This document shows positions 4,367 to 5,793 of a stretch of DNA of 5,793 bases, in pieces. Location of the stretch: assembly GCA_023441105.1 (NCBI GenBank), contig JAEZQX010000027.1:1-5793 (forward strand). The letters are read 5' to 3'. Within the stretch, counting starts at the first letter, position 1, and the number at the start of each line of letters is the position of its first letter. Under the pieces are notes generated by a model. The model had not been told where the DNA came from, did not search any database, and worked only from the letters and a program-made list of their open reading frames with translations. This DNA comes from Pseudomonadota bacterium. Lineage in GTDB: Bacteria; Pseudomonadota; Gammaproteobacteria; Burkholderiales; Burkholderiaceae. The translations under genes and the position numbers were made by a program.

Positions 4367-5793
4367 ATGCTGATAGCCCACGCTGCTTCGCCACAGTCTG
4401 CGCACCCCGGCTCCTTCCCGCGCGTGCGATACCTGCACGTCGGTGCGCACGTGCTCGACACCGACACGTTGCGCGTGCTGACCGCCGCCACGCCCACGCG
4501 CCTCGGTCCCAAGGCGGCCGCCGTGCTGCTGCAGCTGGTGCGCGAACCGGGCCGCACGCATGCGCGCGACGAGCTGCTCGACACGGTCTGGAAAGGAACG
4601 TGCCCGACGCCCGACGTGCTGACCCAGGCCATCGCCGACCTGCGCCGTGCCTTCGGCGACGACGCCCAGGCACCGCGTTACATCGAGACGTTGCCGCGGC
4701 TCGGCTACCGCCTTCTGGCGCCGGTGCGCTTCGAAGAGGCCATCGCCGCGTCGGCACGGGGTGTGGCAACCGCAAGCACGGCGAGCGCCGGTGTGCGGGC
4801 ATTGGACATCCCCTCGTCGCGACATGGGTTGCCACGCGCACTCGCGGTCTTCGGCGCCTGCGTGCTGCTCCTGGTGGCCATCGCCGGCTGGCAACGCCGG
4901 GCGCCGGTCGCACCGGCGCCGGCACGCTGGCAGGTGTCGAAGCTGCGCGCGATCACGGCCGATCCCGGCGCGGAACGCAGCCCTGCGCTGTCACCCGATG
5001 GCCAGCGCGTGGCGTACTCGCAAGCGGGTGCCGACGGCCACCGCAGGGTGGTGCAACGGACGCTGGTGCCTTCGCACGTGCTGCCGGTGTCCGCCGGTGA
5101 CGGCGCCGCCAGCGACGTGCTGCCGGCGTGGTCGCCCGATGGCGGCACGCTGGCGTTCCTTCGCTACGAGGGCGATGCCTGCCACCTGCTGCAGGTCCCG
5201 GTGCTGGGCGGCGCGCCACGGGTGATGGGCGCCTGCGGGCCGTTCCCGGCCCGCATCAACTGGTCGCCGGACGGCCGCTGGCTGGTTGCTGCGGCGCCGT
5301 CGCCGCCCCCGGGCTCGGGCCTCGCCCTCCGCGTCTTCGCGGCAGACAGCGGACTGGCGCGCCCGTTTGCCTATGCGCGTGCCGCGGCGGACGTGGACCT
5401 CGATCCGCGCATCTCGCCCGACGGGCGCACGATCGCCTTCCGGCGCGGTGCCAATCCCTACAGCGACCTTTGGGTGGTGGCGGCAAGCGGCGGAACGCCC
5501 CGACGGCTCACCTGGCTCGCCAGTCGCCTGCGCGGCCACGACTGGACGCGCGACGGCAGCGCGCTGGTGTTTTCCTCCGCCCACGAAGGGCGCCCCGCGC
5601 TGTATGCCGTCGCGCTCGAGGACGGAAAGGTGGAGCCTCTGGGCGTGGGGCCGGCCGAGTTCCCGGCGACGGCACGCGCGAACGACACGGTCGCCTATGA
5701 AATCCCGCGCCTGCGCACGCAGCTGGCGACCCTGGCGCTGGATGGCACGCCGTCGGCGCCGCAGGATCTGCTGCCGTCCACCGGCAGCGGCGG
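4367..5793 (+). CDS. Membrane-anchored winged-helix regulator with PD40 (TolB-like) repeats, C-terminus outside window
   Basis: The frame is open from ATG 4367 to the edge: 475 residues, incomplete. Residues about 20-117 form a Trans_reg_C (OmpR/PhoB-type) winged helix of the CadC/ToxR kind: LGPKAAAVLLQLVREPGRT, a DELLDTVW helix, a recognition-helix region VLTQAIADLRRAFGDD, and the wing IETLPRLGYRL (106-116). A flexible Ala-rich linker follows, then one transmembrane helix (about 155-175, LPRALAVFGACVLLLVAIAGW). The outer part carries at least five PD40/WD40-like repeats with the xSPDGxxxAF signature at about 207-218, 254-266, 298-309, 348-360 and 392-404 (the last degenerate, DWTRDGSALVF), which should build a periplasmic beta-propeller. 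There is no receiver domain, so it is a one-component sensor-regulator: signal sensed outside, DNA bound inside, without phosphorelay. Complete proteins of this architecture usually run to about 700 residues. The start is chosen because the next ATG upstream (4353) is in another frame and stops at once. Ligand and targets are unknown; the divergent M2 peptidase gene is a natural candidate target. Confidence 0.9.
   Translation, partial: MLIAHAASPQSAHPGSFPRVRYLHVGAHVLDTDTLRVLTAATPTRLGPKAAAVLLQLVREPGRTHARDELLDTVWKGTCPTPDVLTQAIADLRRAFGDDAQAPRYIETLPRLGYRLLAPVRFEEAIAASARGVATASTASAGVRALDIPSSRHGLPRALAVFGACVLLLVAIAGWQRRAPVAPAPARWQVSKLRAITADPGAERSPALSPDGQRVAYSQAGADGHRRVVQRTLVPSHVLPVSAGDGAASDVLPAWSPDGGTLAFLRYEGDACHLLQVPVLGGAPRVMGACGPFPARINWSPDGRWLVAAAPSPPPGSGLALRVFAADSGLARPFAYARAAADVDLDPRISPDGRTIAFRRGANPYSDLWVVAASGGTPRRLTWLASRLRGHDWTRDGSALVFSSAHEGRPALYAVALEDGKVEPLGVGPAEFPATARANDTVAYEIPRLRTQLATLALDGTPSAPQDLLPSTGSG

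Noticed and set aside
3179..4894. 571-codon open frame on the minus strand
   Set aside because: Out-of-frame overlap with the peptidase and antisense to the regulator; low-complexity Arg-rich product.
3328..5100. 590-codon open frame on the plus strand
   Set aside because: Spans the peptidase antisense, the divergent promoter region and the regulator in another frame; Arg/Ala-rich with no domain.

Overview
The window is GC-rich chromosomal DNA. It suggests a gammaproteobacterium of the Xanthomonadaceae/Lysobacteraceae group (Lysobacter or Luteimonas type). This is an inference from three things: an ACE-like M2 dipeptidase, a CadC/ToxR-type winged-helix regulator carrying a TolB-like (PD40) repeat domain, and intergenic repeat types I associate with that family (a GGAGCCGGCTTCAGCCG palindrome, ACGAAG-type 9-nt arrays, and a CCCTCCCC/GGGGAGGG palindrome). 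No rRNA, tRNA, CRISPR array, transposase or phage gene is visible.

Left part (1-1145, minus strand): two tandem paralogous genes for small exported proteins, about two-thirds identical over 162 aligned residues, with a start-to-start distance of 602 bp. Each has a signal peptide, a predicted beta-sandwich-like domain with two conserved cysteines, and a C-terminal hydrophobic segment. The left copy runs off the window edge. The leader (ribosome binding site plus about 50 bp) was duplicated with the gene, and the 3' end of the right-hand gene reads into the leader of the left-hand one.

Middle part (1146-2214): about 475 bp with no supportable gene, then a dense repeat zone of three short 9-nt-period arrays, each capped by TCAATCTT, with a REP-like palindrome between the second and third. 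A small 91-aa protein of unknown function lies on the minus strand, and its stop codon falls inside the last TCAATCTT. Upstream of it is a roughly 127-bp island with imperfect inverted ends, a perfect 21-nt palindrome and a strong G-quadruplex motif.

Right part (2215-5793): a complete exported M2 peptidyl-dipeptidase (bacterial angiotensin-converting-enzyme homologue, 643 aa, minus strand) is divergent from an incomplete membrane-anchored regulator (plus strand). The regulator has an N-terminal DNA-binding winged helix, one transmembrane segment and at least five PD40 repeats predicted to lie in the periplasm. The two genes share a 220-bp intergenic region, so the regulator may control the peptidase, but this is inference from position only. 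I see no clear new multi-gene system; the most unusual parts are the tandem secreted-protein duplication and the layered repeats.
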